Shown here: positions 51,837 through 60,676 of the stretch, in pieces
Layout: every line of letters starts with the position of its first letter
How positions within the stretch are numbered: the first letter of the stretch is position 1
Assembly (NCBI RefSeq): GCF_004323635.1
Contig: NZ_CP036515.1
Span: 1,971,501-2,035,500, forward strand
Length of the DNA stretch: 64,000 bases
Origin: Lichenihabitans psoromatis
GTDB taxonomy: Bacteria > Pseudomonadota > Alphaproteobacteria > Rhizobiales > Beijerinckiaceae
Direction of reading: 5' to 3'
The notes under the pieces: generated by a model
Database searches by the model: none
The model's input: the letters and a program-made list of their open reading frames with translations, nothing else
What the model was told of the DNA's origin: nothing
Translations under genes and position numbers: made by a program

Positions 51837-53507
51837 CTATTTGAACAGGATCACGGCATTCGACAAGGTGATCCAGATCCCCCAGGCGATCGGCAGAAGA
51901 ATAACGGCCCAGGCCAAGGCCGCCGTCGAGGTGAAGCCGCCGCCGCCGATGCCGAAGCTGAGATCGGGTCGATCGGACTGCGCGCGGCCAGGAGCCGAAC
52001 CCCTCGGGGTCGCGGGGGTCGGGATCGTCTTATCGGCCATAAACCAGCGGTCCGACAGCGGCCGCACCAGAAGATTGGCCACGAAGCCGATCGCCAGCAT
52101 GCCGGCCAGAATATACATGGTGCGGCTGTACAGCATTGGTCCGGTCAGCCCGTTCGCGATCTGCGCCTCGCGAATATAGTTGACCACAACCGGTCCGATG
52201 ATGCCCGCCGTCGACCAAGCGGTCAGCAAGCGGCCGTGGATTGCACCAACGAATTGCGTGCCGAAAATGTCGGCCAGATAGGCCGGCACGGTTGCGAAAC
52301 CGCCGCCATACATCGACACGATGACGCAGAAGAACCCCACGAACAGAGCCATGCTGCCTGCCTGAGCAGCCCATGGCACGGCCGCGTAGAGCAGGATGCC
52401 GAGCACGAAGAAGGTGGCATAGGTGGTCTTGCGGCCGAGCCGGTCTGACAGCGATGCCCAGAAGAACCGACCGCCGATGTTGAACAAAGACAGAAGGCCG
52501 ACGAAGCCGGCCGCAATGGCGGCGATCTGCCCCTTCTGTCCGACGTCGAGTTGCGCGAAAGACAGTTCGGGGTGACCGATGAGGCGGCCGGAGAAGATCT
52601 CCTGCAACATCGGCGATGCGATACCGAGCACGCCGATACCGGCCGAGACGTTGAGGCAGAGAGCGGCCCAGATCATCCAGAAGGCCAGCGTCTTATGAGC
52701 GTCCTTCAGATCGACGTTGCGGCTGGTGATCATCGCATTCGTGGTCGACTTCGGAACGAAGCCGGCCGGTTGCCAATGTGCTGGTGGCACCCGATAGCCC
52801 AGGGCGCCCGCCACCATGAAGACCGCATAGATGGCCGCGAGAGTCAGGAAGGTCTGCCAAACGCCCACCGACGTGTCACTGCGGAAGTGACTCATCAGCA
52901 TTTGAGCGAGTGGCGATCCGATCAGCGCACCGCCGCCGAACCCCATAATGGCCATGCCGGTCGCCATGCCGCGACGGTCGGGGAACCATTTGATGAGCGT
53001 CGAAACGGGGGAGATGTAGCCGAGCCCGAGCCCAATCCCACCGATCACGCCGGAGCCGAGCCACATCATCCACAATTGATGCAGGTAGATGCCGAGCGCC
53101 GAGATGACGAGGCCGCCGCACCAGCACAGAGCCGAGGCCAGGCCCGCCTTGCGGGGGCCGGCGCGCTCGAGCCAACCACCGAACAGGGCCGCAGACAGGC
53201 CAAGGAAGACAAAGAAAAGCGTATAGATCCAGCCGAGATCAGCCACGCGCCAGTCGCAGGTCGTGGTGAAAAGCGCACTTGCGAGCGTGAGATCGGCGCA
53301 GGTTTTGGCTTGTGTGACGCCGATGGCGCGGGACAGCGGCAGCCAGAAGACGCTGAACCCGTAAGCCATGCCGATGCAAAGATGGATACACAAAGCGGCC
53401 GGAGGCAGTAGCCAGCGGTTGTAACCGAGCTCGGCAACGATATGGTCCCGATCGAGAAACGACGTTTTCGCGGGGCGCGAAGTGGACGGCGCGGCAGTGA
53501 TACTCAA
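51837..53507 (-). CDS. OFA-type major facilitator transporter
   Basis: The 556-residue transporter has about 12-14 membrane segments and matches the oxalate/formate antiporter (OFA) branch: GMAYGFSVFWLPLSRAIG near residue 45, YISPVSTLIKWFPDRRGMATGMAIMGFGGGALIG near 170 and FNIGGRFFWASLSDRLGRK in the middle. The C-terminal 80 residues add a Pro-rich loop and a further hydrophobic segment, longer than in Oxalobacter OxlT. The start is TTG at 53507, with GGGATGAAA upstream. Located inside the formate dehydrogenase operon, it may move formate or oxalate; this is inference. Confidence 0.82.
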   Translation of the reverse strand: MSITAAPSTSRPAKTSFLDRDHIVAELGYNRWLLPPAALCIHLCIGMAYGFSVFWLPLSRAIGVTQAKTCADLTLASALFTTTCDWRVADLGWIYTLFFVFLGLSAALFGGWLERAGPRKAGLASALCWCGGLVISALGIYLHQLWMMWLGSGVIGGIGLGLGYISPVSTLIKWFPDRRGMATGMAIMGFGGGALIGSPLAQMLMSHFRSDTSVGVWQTFLTLAAIYAVFMVAGALGYRVPPAHWQPAGFVPKSTTNAMITSRNVDLKDAHKTLAFWMIWAALCLNVSAGIGVLGIASPMLQEIFSGRLIGHPELSFAQLDVGQKGQIAAIAAGFVGLLSLFNIGGRFFWASLSDRLGRKTTYATFFVLGILLYAAVPWAAQAGSMALFVGFFCVIVSMYGGGFATVPAYLADIFGTQFVGAIHGRLLTAWSTAGIIGPVVVNYIREAQIANGLTGPMLYSRTMYILAGMLAIGFVANLLVRPLSDRWFMADKTIPTPATPRGSAPGRAQSDRPDLSFGIGGGGFTSTAALAWAVILLPIAWGIWITLSNAVILFK

Positions 53508-53642
53508 GTCGTTTCATCCCAAATTGTGGTGAGCGACCTCTTTGGGTCGCCGAGTTGAAGAAGCTACGGATTGCGACAGGCAGCGATGTCACCGCCTCGT
53601 CGTATCAGTCGATCGTCGGCAAATTACACCGTAGCCCGATGG

Positions 53643-56486
53643 CTACTCAGCCGCCTCGAGCTTGGCCGCCATACGGGTCAGGGAGATGTCTTCTTCGTAG
53701 AACTTGGCTTGCCAGTCCGAGGGACGGTTGGTCTTCCGCACCTGAACCGCCGTCACCTTGTATTCGGGGCAGTTGGTTGCCCAATCCGAGTAATCGGTCG
53801 TGATGACGTTCGCGCCCGTCTTAGCGTGGTGGAAGGTCGTGTAGACGACGCCGGGCTGCATCCGCTCGCTGATCCGTGCTTTGAGCGATGTGTCGCCCGA
53901 ACGACTGACCAGCGCGACAAGATCGCCCTCGTTGATGCCGCGGTTCTCGGCGTCGAACGGATGGATTTCGAGCACGTCCTCTTCGTGCCACGACGAATTA
54001 GCGGTGCGGCGTGTCTGCGCCCCCACATTGTACTGGCTGAGGATGCGCCCGGTCGTCAGGATCAGCGGAAAGCGCGGACCGGTTCGTTCCTCGGTGGCCG
54101 TGAACTCCGTCATCATGAACTTGCCCTTGCCGCTGACGAAGCGCTCGACATGCATCATGGGAGTGCCGTTCGGCGCCGCCTCGTTGCAGGGCCACTGAAT
54201 GGAACCGAGCTCGTCGAGCTTGCCGTAGGACACGCCCGAGAAAGTCGGGGTCAGTTTGGCGATCTCGTCCATGATCTGGCCGGGGTGGCTGTAATCCATC
54301 GGATAGCCGAGCGCGTTCGACAGCGCCATCGTGCCTTCCCAATCGGCGAGACCACCCAGCGGCGCCATGACCTTGCGGACGCGGCTGATCCGGCGCTCCG
54401 CATTGGTGAACGTCCCGTCCTTTTCCAGGAACGACGATCCCGGCAGGAACACATGGGCGTATTTCGCCGTCTCGTTCAGAAAGATGTCCTGAATGACAAT
54501 ACATTCCATGGCTCGCAGGCCCGTCGTCACGTGCTGGGTGTCGGGGTCGGATTGCGCGATATCCTCGCCCTGGATGTAAAGACCCTTGAAGCTGCCATCG
54601 ACGGCTTCATCCAGCATATTATTGATGCGGAGGCCGGGCGCATTCTGCAACGTCACGCCCCACAGGCTCTCGAACATGTGGCGGGTCGCGTCATCTGAGA
54701 CGTGGCGATAGCCGGGGAGTTCATGAGGGAACGAGCCCATATCGCACGAGCCTTGGACGTTGTTCTGGCCCCGCAGCGGGTTCACACCGACGCCGGCCCG
54801 GCCGATGTTGCCGGTTGCCATGGCAAGGTTCGCCATGCCCATCACCATCGTCGAGCCCTGGCTATGCTCCGTCACGCCGAGGCCATAGAAGATTGCCGAA
54901 TTGCCGCCGGTCGCATAAAGCCGCGCGGCCGCCCGAAGATCGGCGGCGGGAACGCCCGTGATGGCTTCGACGGCCTCCGGCGCATGGCGCTCGTCGGCGA
55001 TGAACCGGGCCCAGCCTTCGAAGGCGTCAAGATCGCAGCGTTCGCGGACATAGGTCTCGTTCACCAAGCCCTCGGTGACGACCACATGCCCAAAGGCGTT
55101 GATGAGCGCGACATTGGAGCCGGGCTTGAGAGGCAGGTGATAATCAGCCCTGATGTGGGGCGATTTCACGAGATCGATTTTGCGCGGATCCGCGACGATA
55201 AGGCGGGCGCCGGCCCGGATGCGCTTCTTCATGCGCGATGCGAACACCGGATGACCGTCGGTCGGGTTGGCGCCGATTACGAGGATCACATCGGCATGGT
55301 CGACCGAGGCGAAATCCTGCGTGCCGGCCGACGTGCCGACCGTGACCTTCAGGCCGTAACCCGTGGGCGAGTGGCAGACGCGGGCGCAGGTGTCGACGTT
55401 GTTGTTGCCGAAGCCGGCGCGCACCAGCTTTTGAACTAGATACGTTTCTTCATTGGTGCAACGGGACGAGGTAATACCGCCGATCGAATCACGGCCATAT
55501 TGCGCTTGGATCCGCTTGAACTCGGACGCCGCATGGGCGATCGCCTCGGCCCACGTCACCTCCTGCCACGGATCGGTGATCTTGGCGCGGATCATCGGCT
55601 TGGTGATGCGGTCCTTGTGGGTCGCATACCCATAAGCGAAGCGGCCCTTGACGCAGGAATGACCCTCGTTGGCTTTGCCGTCCTTGAACGGCACCATGCG
55701 AACGACCTTGTCGCCCTGCATTTCGGCCTTGAACGAGCAGCCGACGCCGCAATAAGCGCAGGTCGTCACTTCGGAATGTTCCGGATGGCCCATGGCGATC
55801 ACGGATTTTTCGTTCAAGGTCGCGGTCGGGCAGGCTTGCACGCAGGCCCCGCAGGAGACGCATTCCGAGCTGAAGAAATCCATGCCGCCGGGCGAGACCT
55901 TTGAGTCAAAGCCGCGCCCCTGGATCGTCAGCGCGAAAGTGCCTTGCACCTCTTCGCAGGCTCGCACGCAGCGCGAGCAGACGATGCATTTCGAGGATTC
56001 GAAGGTGAAATAGGGGTTCGAGCTATCGGTCGGGGCGTGGGTGTGGTTCTCGCCATTATATCCGTAGCGAACCTCGCGTAGGCCGACCTGACCGGCCGTA
56101 TCCTGCAACTCGCAATCCCCGTTGGCCGAGCACGTCAGACAATTGAGCGGATGGTCGGAGATATAAAGCTCCATCACGCCGCGGCGCAATTTTGCAAGTC
56201 GGTCGGTCTGGGTCTTGACCACCATATTGTCTTCGGCGGGCGTCGTGCAGGAGGCCGGCGTGCCGCGCCGCCCCTCGATCTCCACGAGGCACATGCGACA
56301 GGATCCGAAAGCCTCCAGCGCATCGGTGGCGCAGAGCTTCGGGATCTTGGTGCCCTTCAGCGAAGCCGCCGCCATGACGGAGGTGCCGGCCGGAACGGTG
56401 ATCCGCTCCCCATCAATCGTTAGCGTCACGGTCGTTCCGCTGACGCGGATCGGGGTGCCGGTGTCGAGTTCCTTGATCAGAGCCAT
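53643..56486 (-). CDS. fdsA: NAD-dependent formate dehydrogenase catalytic subunit
   Basis: The 947-residue molybdenum enzyme oxidises formate to CO2. The iron-sulfur sites are all visible: a [2Fe-2S] site C52, C63, C66, C80; a His/Cys cluster with H112, C116, C119, C125; two ferredoxin-type clusters (C167-C177 and C209-C219); and a cluster next to the molybdenum site (C243, C246, C250, C278). The active-site Cys-His pair lies in CARVCHSPTG at residues 371-372, so it is a cysteine enzyme rather than selenocysteine. ATG 56486 has GAGGA upstream. It follows fdsB by ten bases. Confidence 0.95.
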   Translation of the reverse strand: MALIKELDTGTPIRVSGTTVTLTIDGERITVPAGTSVMAAASLKGTKIPKLCATDALEAFGSCRMCLVEIEGRRGTPASCTTPAEDNMVVKTQTDRLAKLRRGVMELYISDHPLNCLTCSANGDCELQDTAGQVGLREVRYGYNGENHTHAPTDSSNPYFTFESSKCIVCSRCVRACEEVQGTFALTIQGRGFDSKVSPGGMDFFSSECVSCGACVQACPTATLNEKSVIAMGHPEHSEVTTCAYCGVGCSFKAEMQGDKVVRMVPFKDGKANEGHSCVKGRFAYGYATHKDRITKPMIRAKITDPWQEVTWAEAIAHAASEFKRIQAQYGRDSIGGITSSRCTNEETYLVQKLVRAGFGNNNVDTCARVCHSPTGYGLKVTVGTSAGTQDFASVDHADVILVIGANPTDGHPVFASRMKKRIRAGARLIVADPRKIDLVKSPHIRADYHLPLKPGSNVALINAFGHVVVTEGLVNETYVRERCDLDAFEGWARFIADERHAPEAVEAITGVPAADLRAAARLYATGGNSAIFYGLGVTEHSQGSTMVMGMANLAMATGNIGRAGVGVNPLRGQNNVQGSCDMGSFPHELPGYRHVSDDATRHMFESLWGVTLQNAPGLRINNMLDEAVDGSFKGLYIQGEDIAQSDPDTQHVTTGLRAMECIVIQDIFLNETAKYAHVFLPGSSFLEKDGTFTNAERRISRVRKVMAPLGGLADWEGTMALSNALGYPMDYSHPGQIMDEIAKLTPTFSGVSYGKLDELGSIQWPCNEAAPNGTPMMHVERFVSGKGKFMMTEFTATEERTGPRFPLILTTGRILSQYNVGAQTRRTANSSWHEEDVLEIHPFDAENRGINEGDLVALVSRSGDTSLKARISERMQPGVVYTTFHHAKTGANVITTDYSDWATNCPEYKVTAVQVRKTNRPSDWQAKFYEEDISLTRMAAKLEAAE

Positions 56487-56496
56487 GCTCAGGTCC

Positions 56497-58053
56497 TCAT
56501 TCGGCGGCCGCAAGCAGCGGCGCACGGTTGAAGTCGTCGGGGAAATGCGTGATGGCGCTCAACACCGGCACGGGGGTCAACCCGCCCATGGCGCAGAGCG
56601 AGGCTTCGGTCATCAACTGACAGAGGTCGTCGATCAGCTCGAGATTCTTGGCGCGCTCGACGCCCGACAGCACCTTGTCCATCGTCTCGACGCCGCGGGT
56701 CGCGCCGATCCGGCAGGGGGTGCACTTGCCGCAGCTTTCCTGAGCGCAGAATTCAAAGGCGAAACGCGCCTGATGCGCGAGATCCACCGTGTCGTCGAAA
56801 ACGACGATGCCGCCATGGCCGATCAAGCCTTTAACGGCCGCGAACGCCTCGTAATCCATTGGCGTATCAAAAAGGCGATCGGGAAAATACGCCCCGAGCG
56901 GACCACCGACCTGGACGGCGCGGATGGGTCGCCCGGTCGCGGTGCCGCCGCCGAACTGATCCAGCACTTGCCGAAGCGTCAGGCCGAAGGCCGTTTCGAT
57001 CAATCCACCCTGCTTGATGTTGCCGGCGAGTTGGATCGGCAGCGTCCCACGCGAGCGGCCCATGCCGAAATCGGCATAAGCCTGCGCCCCGTTCGCCATG
57101 ATCCACGGCACGGTCGCGAGCGACATAACGTTATTGACGACCGTGGGTTTGCCGAACAACCCTTTGAGGGCCGGAAGCGGCGGCTTGGCACGCACGAGCC
57201 CACGCCGCCCTTCGAGGCTCTCGAGCAACGAGGTTTCCTCGCCGCAGATATAGGCGCCCGCGCCCAGCCGCGCCTCAATCGTGAAAGCATGACCGGAACC
57301 GGCCACCGACGGCCCGAGATAGCCCGCCTCGGTCGCGGCCAGGATGGCGCGGTTCATCGCCGCGAAGGCATGCGGATATTCCGATCGGATGTAAATGAAA
57401 CCTTTGGTGGCCCCGACCGCGAGAGCCGCAATCGTCATGCCTTCGACGAGCGATAGCGGATCGCCCTCCATCAGCATGCGATCGGCGAATGTTCCGCTGT
57501 CGCCCTCGTCGGCGTTGCAGACGATATATTTCTGGTTGTCGACGGCCAACCGGACCGTGTTCCACTTGATGCCAGTCGGGAACCCGGCACCGCCGCGCCC
57601 GCGCAGGCCGGACAGCTTCACCTCGTCGACGATGGCGGTCGCGTCCATCGCGAGCGCGCGGTCGAGCCCGACATAACCGCCATGAGCCCGATAATCCGCG
57701 ACCGAAATGGGATCGACGAGGCCGCAGCGCGCGAAGGTCAACCGTGTCTGCGCTTTCAGATACGGGATCTCATCCGGCGGACCGAGCCGCAGCCTGTGGT
57801 CGCCGCCCAGCATCAGCCCGGCATCCAGCAAACCTGCGACGTCATCCGGCTCGACAGGACCGTAGGCGATGCGCCCACCATCCTGATTGATCTCGATCAT
57901 GGGTTCGAGCCAGAACAGGCCGCGCGACCCGGTTCGGACAATCTGGACATCAAGGCCGCGCCGACTGATTTCAGCCTGGAAGGCGGCCGCCACCTCATCC
58001 GCACCGACCGCGAGAGCGGCCGCATCGGTCGGAATGTAAAGCACAGATGTCAT
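56497..58053 (-). CDS. fdsB: Formate dehydrogenase beta subunit (NADH/FMN)
   Basis: The 518-residue diaphorase subunit passes electrons from FdsA to NAD. It has an N-terminal thioredoxin-like region, then the FMN/NADH block LRGRGGAGFPTGIKW near residue 160, GAYICGEETSLLESLEGRRG, and the [4Fe-4S] site ESCGKCTPCRIG near residue 435. This is the NuoF/HoxF family. The ATG at 58053 overlaps the fdsG stop as ATGA. An open frame extends upstream through fdsG in another frame and is not used. Confidence 0.94.
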   Translation of the reverse strand: MTSVLYIPTDAAALAVGADEVAAAFQAEISRRGLDVQIVRTGSRGLFWLEPMIEINQDGGRIAYGPVEPDDVAGLLDAGLMLGGDHRLRLGPPDEIPYLKAQTRLTFARCGLVDPISVADYRAHGGYVGLDRALAMDATAIVDEVKLSGLRGRGGAGFPTGIKWNTVRLAVDNQKYIVCNADEGDSGTFADRMLMEGDPLSLVEGMTIAALAVGATKGFIYIRSEYPHAFAAMNRAILAATEAGYLGPSVAGSGHAFTIEARLGAGAYICGEETSLLESLEGRRGLVRAKPPLPALKGLFGKPTVVNNVMSLATVPWIMANGAQAYADFGMGRSRGTLPIQLAGNIKQGGLIETAFGLTLRQVLDQFGGGTATGRPIRAVQVGGPLGAYFPDRLFDTPMDYEAFAAVKGLIGHGGIVVFDDTVDLAHQARFAFEFCAQESCGKCTPCRIGATRGVETMDKVLSGVERAKNLELIDDLCQLMTEASLCAMGGLTPVPVLSAITHFPDDFNRAPLLAAAE

Positions 58054-58523
58054 CGCGACAGCCCCTCGATCTGAGCGTCGATCTTGCCCGTCGTCAGCCG
58101 CGCCAAAGGCTTGTCGTCGAGCAACGCGGCCGGCGCGGTCGCACAGAGGCCGAGACAGAACACCGGCTCCAGCGTCAGCTCGCCATCGGGCGTCGTGTCG
58201 TGCCAATCGATCCCATGTCGCGTCCGGCAATGCTGATGTAGCGCCACCGCTCCCATCGCCTGACACGCTTCGGCGCGGCAGAGTTTCAGCACATGGCGGC
58301 CAGCAGGTTTGCTGCGGAAATCGTGATAGAAGCTGATCGTCCCGAAGACCTCGGCTTTCGACAGATTAAGCGCATCTGCGATCAGGTGAACGGCTTGTGG
58401 ATCGACGTAGCCGAACGCATGCTGCAGTGCATGCAAGATTGGAAGCGTTGCACCATCAAGATGTTGCTGGCCGGCGATAATCTCGCTGGCACGAGCCGCA
58501 CTCCACGTTTCGATCCCTGACAT
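58050..58523 (-). CDS. fdsG: Formate dehydrogenase gamma subunit ([2Fe-2S])
   Basis: The 157-residue protein is a NuoE-like subunit with one [2Fe-2S] cluster: cysteines in LKLCRAEACQAMG and in VFCLGLCATAPAALL. LPILHALQHAFGYVDPQAVHLIADALNLSKAEVFGTISFYHDF is the usual N-terminal helical region. It is the first gene of the fds operon. ATG 58523 is preceded by GCGGAA; a GTG stands directly before it. The gap to the LysR gene (91 bases) holds the ATAG-N7-CTAT site. Confidence 0.93.
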   Translation of the reverse strand: MSGIETWSAARASEIIAGQQHLDGATLPILHALQHAFGYVDPQAVHLIADALNLSKAEVFGTISFYHDFRSKPAGRHVLKLCRAEACQAMGAVALHQHCRTRHGIDWHDTTPDGELTLEPVFCLGLCATAPAALLDDKPLARLTTGKIDAQIEGLSR

Positions 58524-58600
58524 CACGGTTCCGCTTGTTTGTTTCGCTGTTTAGAATTGTCATAAGTCAGCGAAAAACAAGGTCGTAAAACCGTCGCTTG

Positions 58601-58615
58601 ATAGAGTTTGTCTAT
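58601..58615. promoter_or_regulatory. LysR-type (OxyR-like) site upstream of fdsG
   Basis: ATAGAGTTTGTCTAT has the form ATAG-N7-CTAT, the core of OxyR-like and other LysR-type binding sites (T-N11-A). It overlaps the stop codon of the LysR gene by one base and lies 78-92 bases upstream of the fdsG start, in the position expected for an activator site. Confidence 0.5.
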
Positions 58616-59511
58616 TATGCCGTTTCGGCAGCACTCGGGCGCTGCGTGGTTTCGGCAAACAGCGCCTGCACCAACGTGGTCATCGGATTACGATCCGGTA
58701 CCACCAAGCCGATCAGATTTGCGAGCTCGGGCCCGACGATCGGCAGAGCGACGATGTCGGCGGGTAAAACCGAAAGGTCGACCAAGGCGGCTGGTAGGAT
58801 GCTTGACCAAAAGCCCGTTTTGACATGCGACAAGAGGACGATCATCGAATCCGTTTCGAGCCGGGGCGACAGCGTAATGCCGGCCGCTTGGCTGACTTTG
58901 TCAATAATCCGCCGGTTCTGCATGTCTCGCGTGAGCAGACAAAGCGGCCGTTCACCGACTGAACGCCAGGCGATCGTGTCGTCACGCGGCGGCGCGGAGA
59001 TCCGAGCCGTCACATAGCGGTAGCGCTCGTAATACAGCGGCAGCATTCGGACATGGGTCAGGCTTTCATTGTCGATGTAGGTGACCCCCGCATCGATCTC
59101 GAAATTTTCCAGCTTTCTCAGGATGTCGTCGGACGTGCGGGACATCACCGAAAAGCGAACCGCCGGATGGCGTTGAGCGAAGCCTGTGGTCAAGCCTGCG
59201 ACGATCGGAAGCGCCGATGGGATCGCGGCAATCCGTAAATGTCCGCTCAGGCCGTGTTTCAACGCCTTGATTTCCTGGCGCATCGCCTGCGCGTCGCCAA
59301 CCATGCGGCGCGCCCAGGCCAGCACGCGCTCGCCCTCGGGCGTAAAGCCCAAGAAGCGGGAACTCCTCTGCACGATGAGGATGCCGAGCGTATCTTCCAG
59401 CTGCTTCAAGCCTGCCGACAAGGTCGGTTGCGTGACGCCGCACAGATCGGCGGCGCGACCGAAATGTTTCTCACGCGCCAAAGCGACGACATATTCGAGC
59501 TTGTCGATCAT
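58615..59511 (-). CDS. LysR-family regulator, probable regulator of the fds operon
   Basis: The 298-residue protein has an N-terminal winged helix (LEYVVALAREKHFGRAADLCGVTQPTLSAGLKQLEDTLG) and a LysR substrate-binding domain (HLRIAAIPSALPIVAGLTTGFAQRHPAVRFSV and following). The OxyR-style redox cysteines are absent. It is directly upstream of fdsG in the same direction. LysR regulators in this position are known for fds operons in other proteobacteria and respond to formate, so I infer activation by formate. Confidence 0.88.
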   Translation of the reverse strand: MIDKLEYVVALAREKHFGRAADLCGVTQPTLSAGLKQLEDTLGILIVQRSSRFLGFTPEGERVLAWARRMVGDAQAMRQEIKALKHGLSGHLRIAAIPSALPIVAGLTTGFAQRHPAVRFSVMSRTSDDILRKLENFEIDAGVTYIDNESLTHVRMLPLYYERYRYVTARISAPPRDDTIAWRSVGERPLCLLTRDMQNRRIIDKVSQAAGITLSPRLETDSMIVLLSHVKTGFWSSILPAALVDLSVLPADIVALPIVGPELANLIGLVVPDRNPMTTLVQALFAETTQRPSAAETA

Positions 59512-59605
59512 CGCGCTTTATATCGCATCCATCAGTCGAACACCCGCCGCAAGCGGCTGGATTGCGCGCACGTATCGCATCCGTTCGCCCAGCTTGCGTC
59601 GCCTC

Positions 59606-60559
59606 TTAGGCCAGGACAGCGCGGTCGTGCGGTCCTTCGCCCAGCGCGGCATCGTCGAGATCTTGCAGGGTGGGATGAAAGGGCGCGATCTCGCGGACAT
59701 CCACGCTGACGGTCATGCCCGAAAAGGCGGCGGCGTCGCCGAAATACGTGCCCGAGAGCGGCACGGCCTGACGCGGGTCGCGAGCGACTGCGACACGGAT
59801 CAGATCGCGGTTGCCGACGATGCCGTTCGTCGGGTCGAACTCGACCCACCCCGCGCCGGGCAGATAGATCTGGCACCACGCATGGGTGTTGCCACCGCCC
59901 TTGTGAGAGGTGTCGCCCGCGTCAGACGGAACATTGAGATAGCCCGACACGAACCGGGCCGCGAGCCCGAGGGCGCGCGCGGCTTCGATCATCAGCACCG
60001 CGAAGTCTCGGCAGGTCCCCTTGCGGGTCGTCAACGTCGTGATCGGATCTTGTGTGCCGTGTTCAAGCCGCCTGGAATAGGTGAAGCTCTCCTTGATCGC
60101 GTAGGTCATGGTCATCAGCAATTTGGCAGTTTCGGTCTCGCGTCCACGATGCACGAAGCGCCGGACCCATTGATCGAGCGCGTGTTCGGGGTCGAGATAT
60201 TGTCGCTCGATCAGGCGCGCGAGATCCGGCATCTCGTCCGGCCCATAGGTGAACGGATAGGTCCGCGCAAAATCCTCTATCGAGAAATCGGGTGTGTTCA
60301 GCGGCGTGTGGTCGAGCACGATTCGCGTGTCGAATCGCAGCTGTGCGGCCGGCTTTGAAAAGCTGGCGATCGCGACGCAATTGCCGAACACATCATGGAG
60401 CCAGCGGAGACGTCGAGGTTCTGGATCGATCACGAGATCGGAGGAGATCAGCCGCTGGTCATAGCTGTCGCGGGGCCGAAACATGATCCGGTGTTCGCCG
60501 AAGCGAACCGGTGTTTTGTAGCTGTAGGTCGTCAGATGGCGAACCGATAAAACCGACAT
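59606..60559 (-). CDS. Transglutaminase-like cysteine protease family protein
   Basis: The 317-residue cytoplasmic protein has the bacterial transglutaminase N-terminal domain (LSVRHLTTYSYKTPVRFGEHRIMFRPRD) and a transglutaminase core with the full triad: Cys183 in RKGTCRDFA, His226 in NTHAWCQIY and Asp242 in FDPTNG. Such proteins are usually thought to be peptidases; substrates are unknown. They often occur in groups with ATP-grasp and alpha-E proteins, which are absent here. A second, different member lies 117 bases upstream on the same strand. Confidence 0.87.
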   Translation of the reverse strand: MSVLSVRHLTTYSYKTPVRFGEHRIMFRPRDSYDQRLISSDLVIDPEPRRLRWLHDVFGNCVAIASFSKPAAQLRFDTRIVLDHTPLNTPDFSIEDFARTYPFTYGPDEMPDLARLIERQYLDPEHALDQWVRRFVHRGRETETAKLLMTMTYAIKESFTYSRRLEHGTQDPITTLTTRKGTCRDFAVLMIEAARALGLAARFVSGYLNVPSDAGDTSHKGGGNTHAWCQIYLPGAGWVEFDPTNGIVGNRDLIRVAVARDPRQAVPLSGTYFGDAAAFSGMTVSVDVREIAPFHPTLQDLDDAALGEGPHDRAVLA

Positions 60560-60676
60560 GGATGTCTCAAGGTTCGATCGACAAGGGCAGCGACATGCCC
60601 CCGTCGATCATCGATCGCTGCACTCCGCACATTCAGCGACGTGGGATCAATCGTTTTATTTGGGCTTTCCCGCGCC

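Noticed and set aside
53571..54698. 375-codon open frame on the plus strand
   Set aside because: Antisense to fdsA; no family features.
56215..57456. 413-codon open frame on the plus strand
   Set aside because: Antisense to fdsA and fdsB; shadow of conserved genes.
59186..60358. 390-codon open frame on the plus strand
   Set aside because: Runs antisense through the LysR gene and a transglutaminase gene; no motif.
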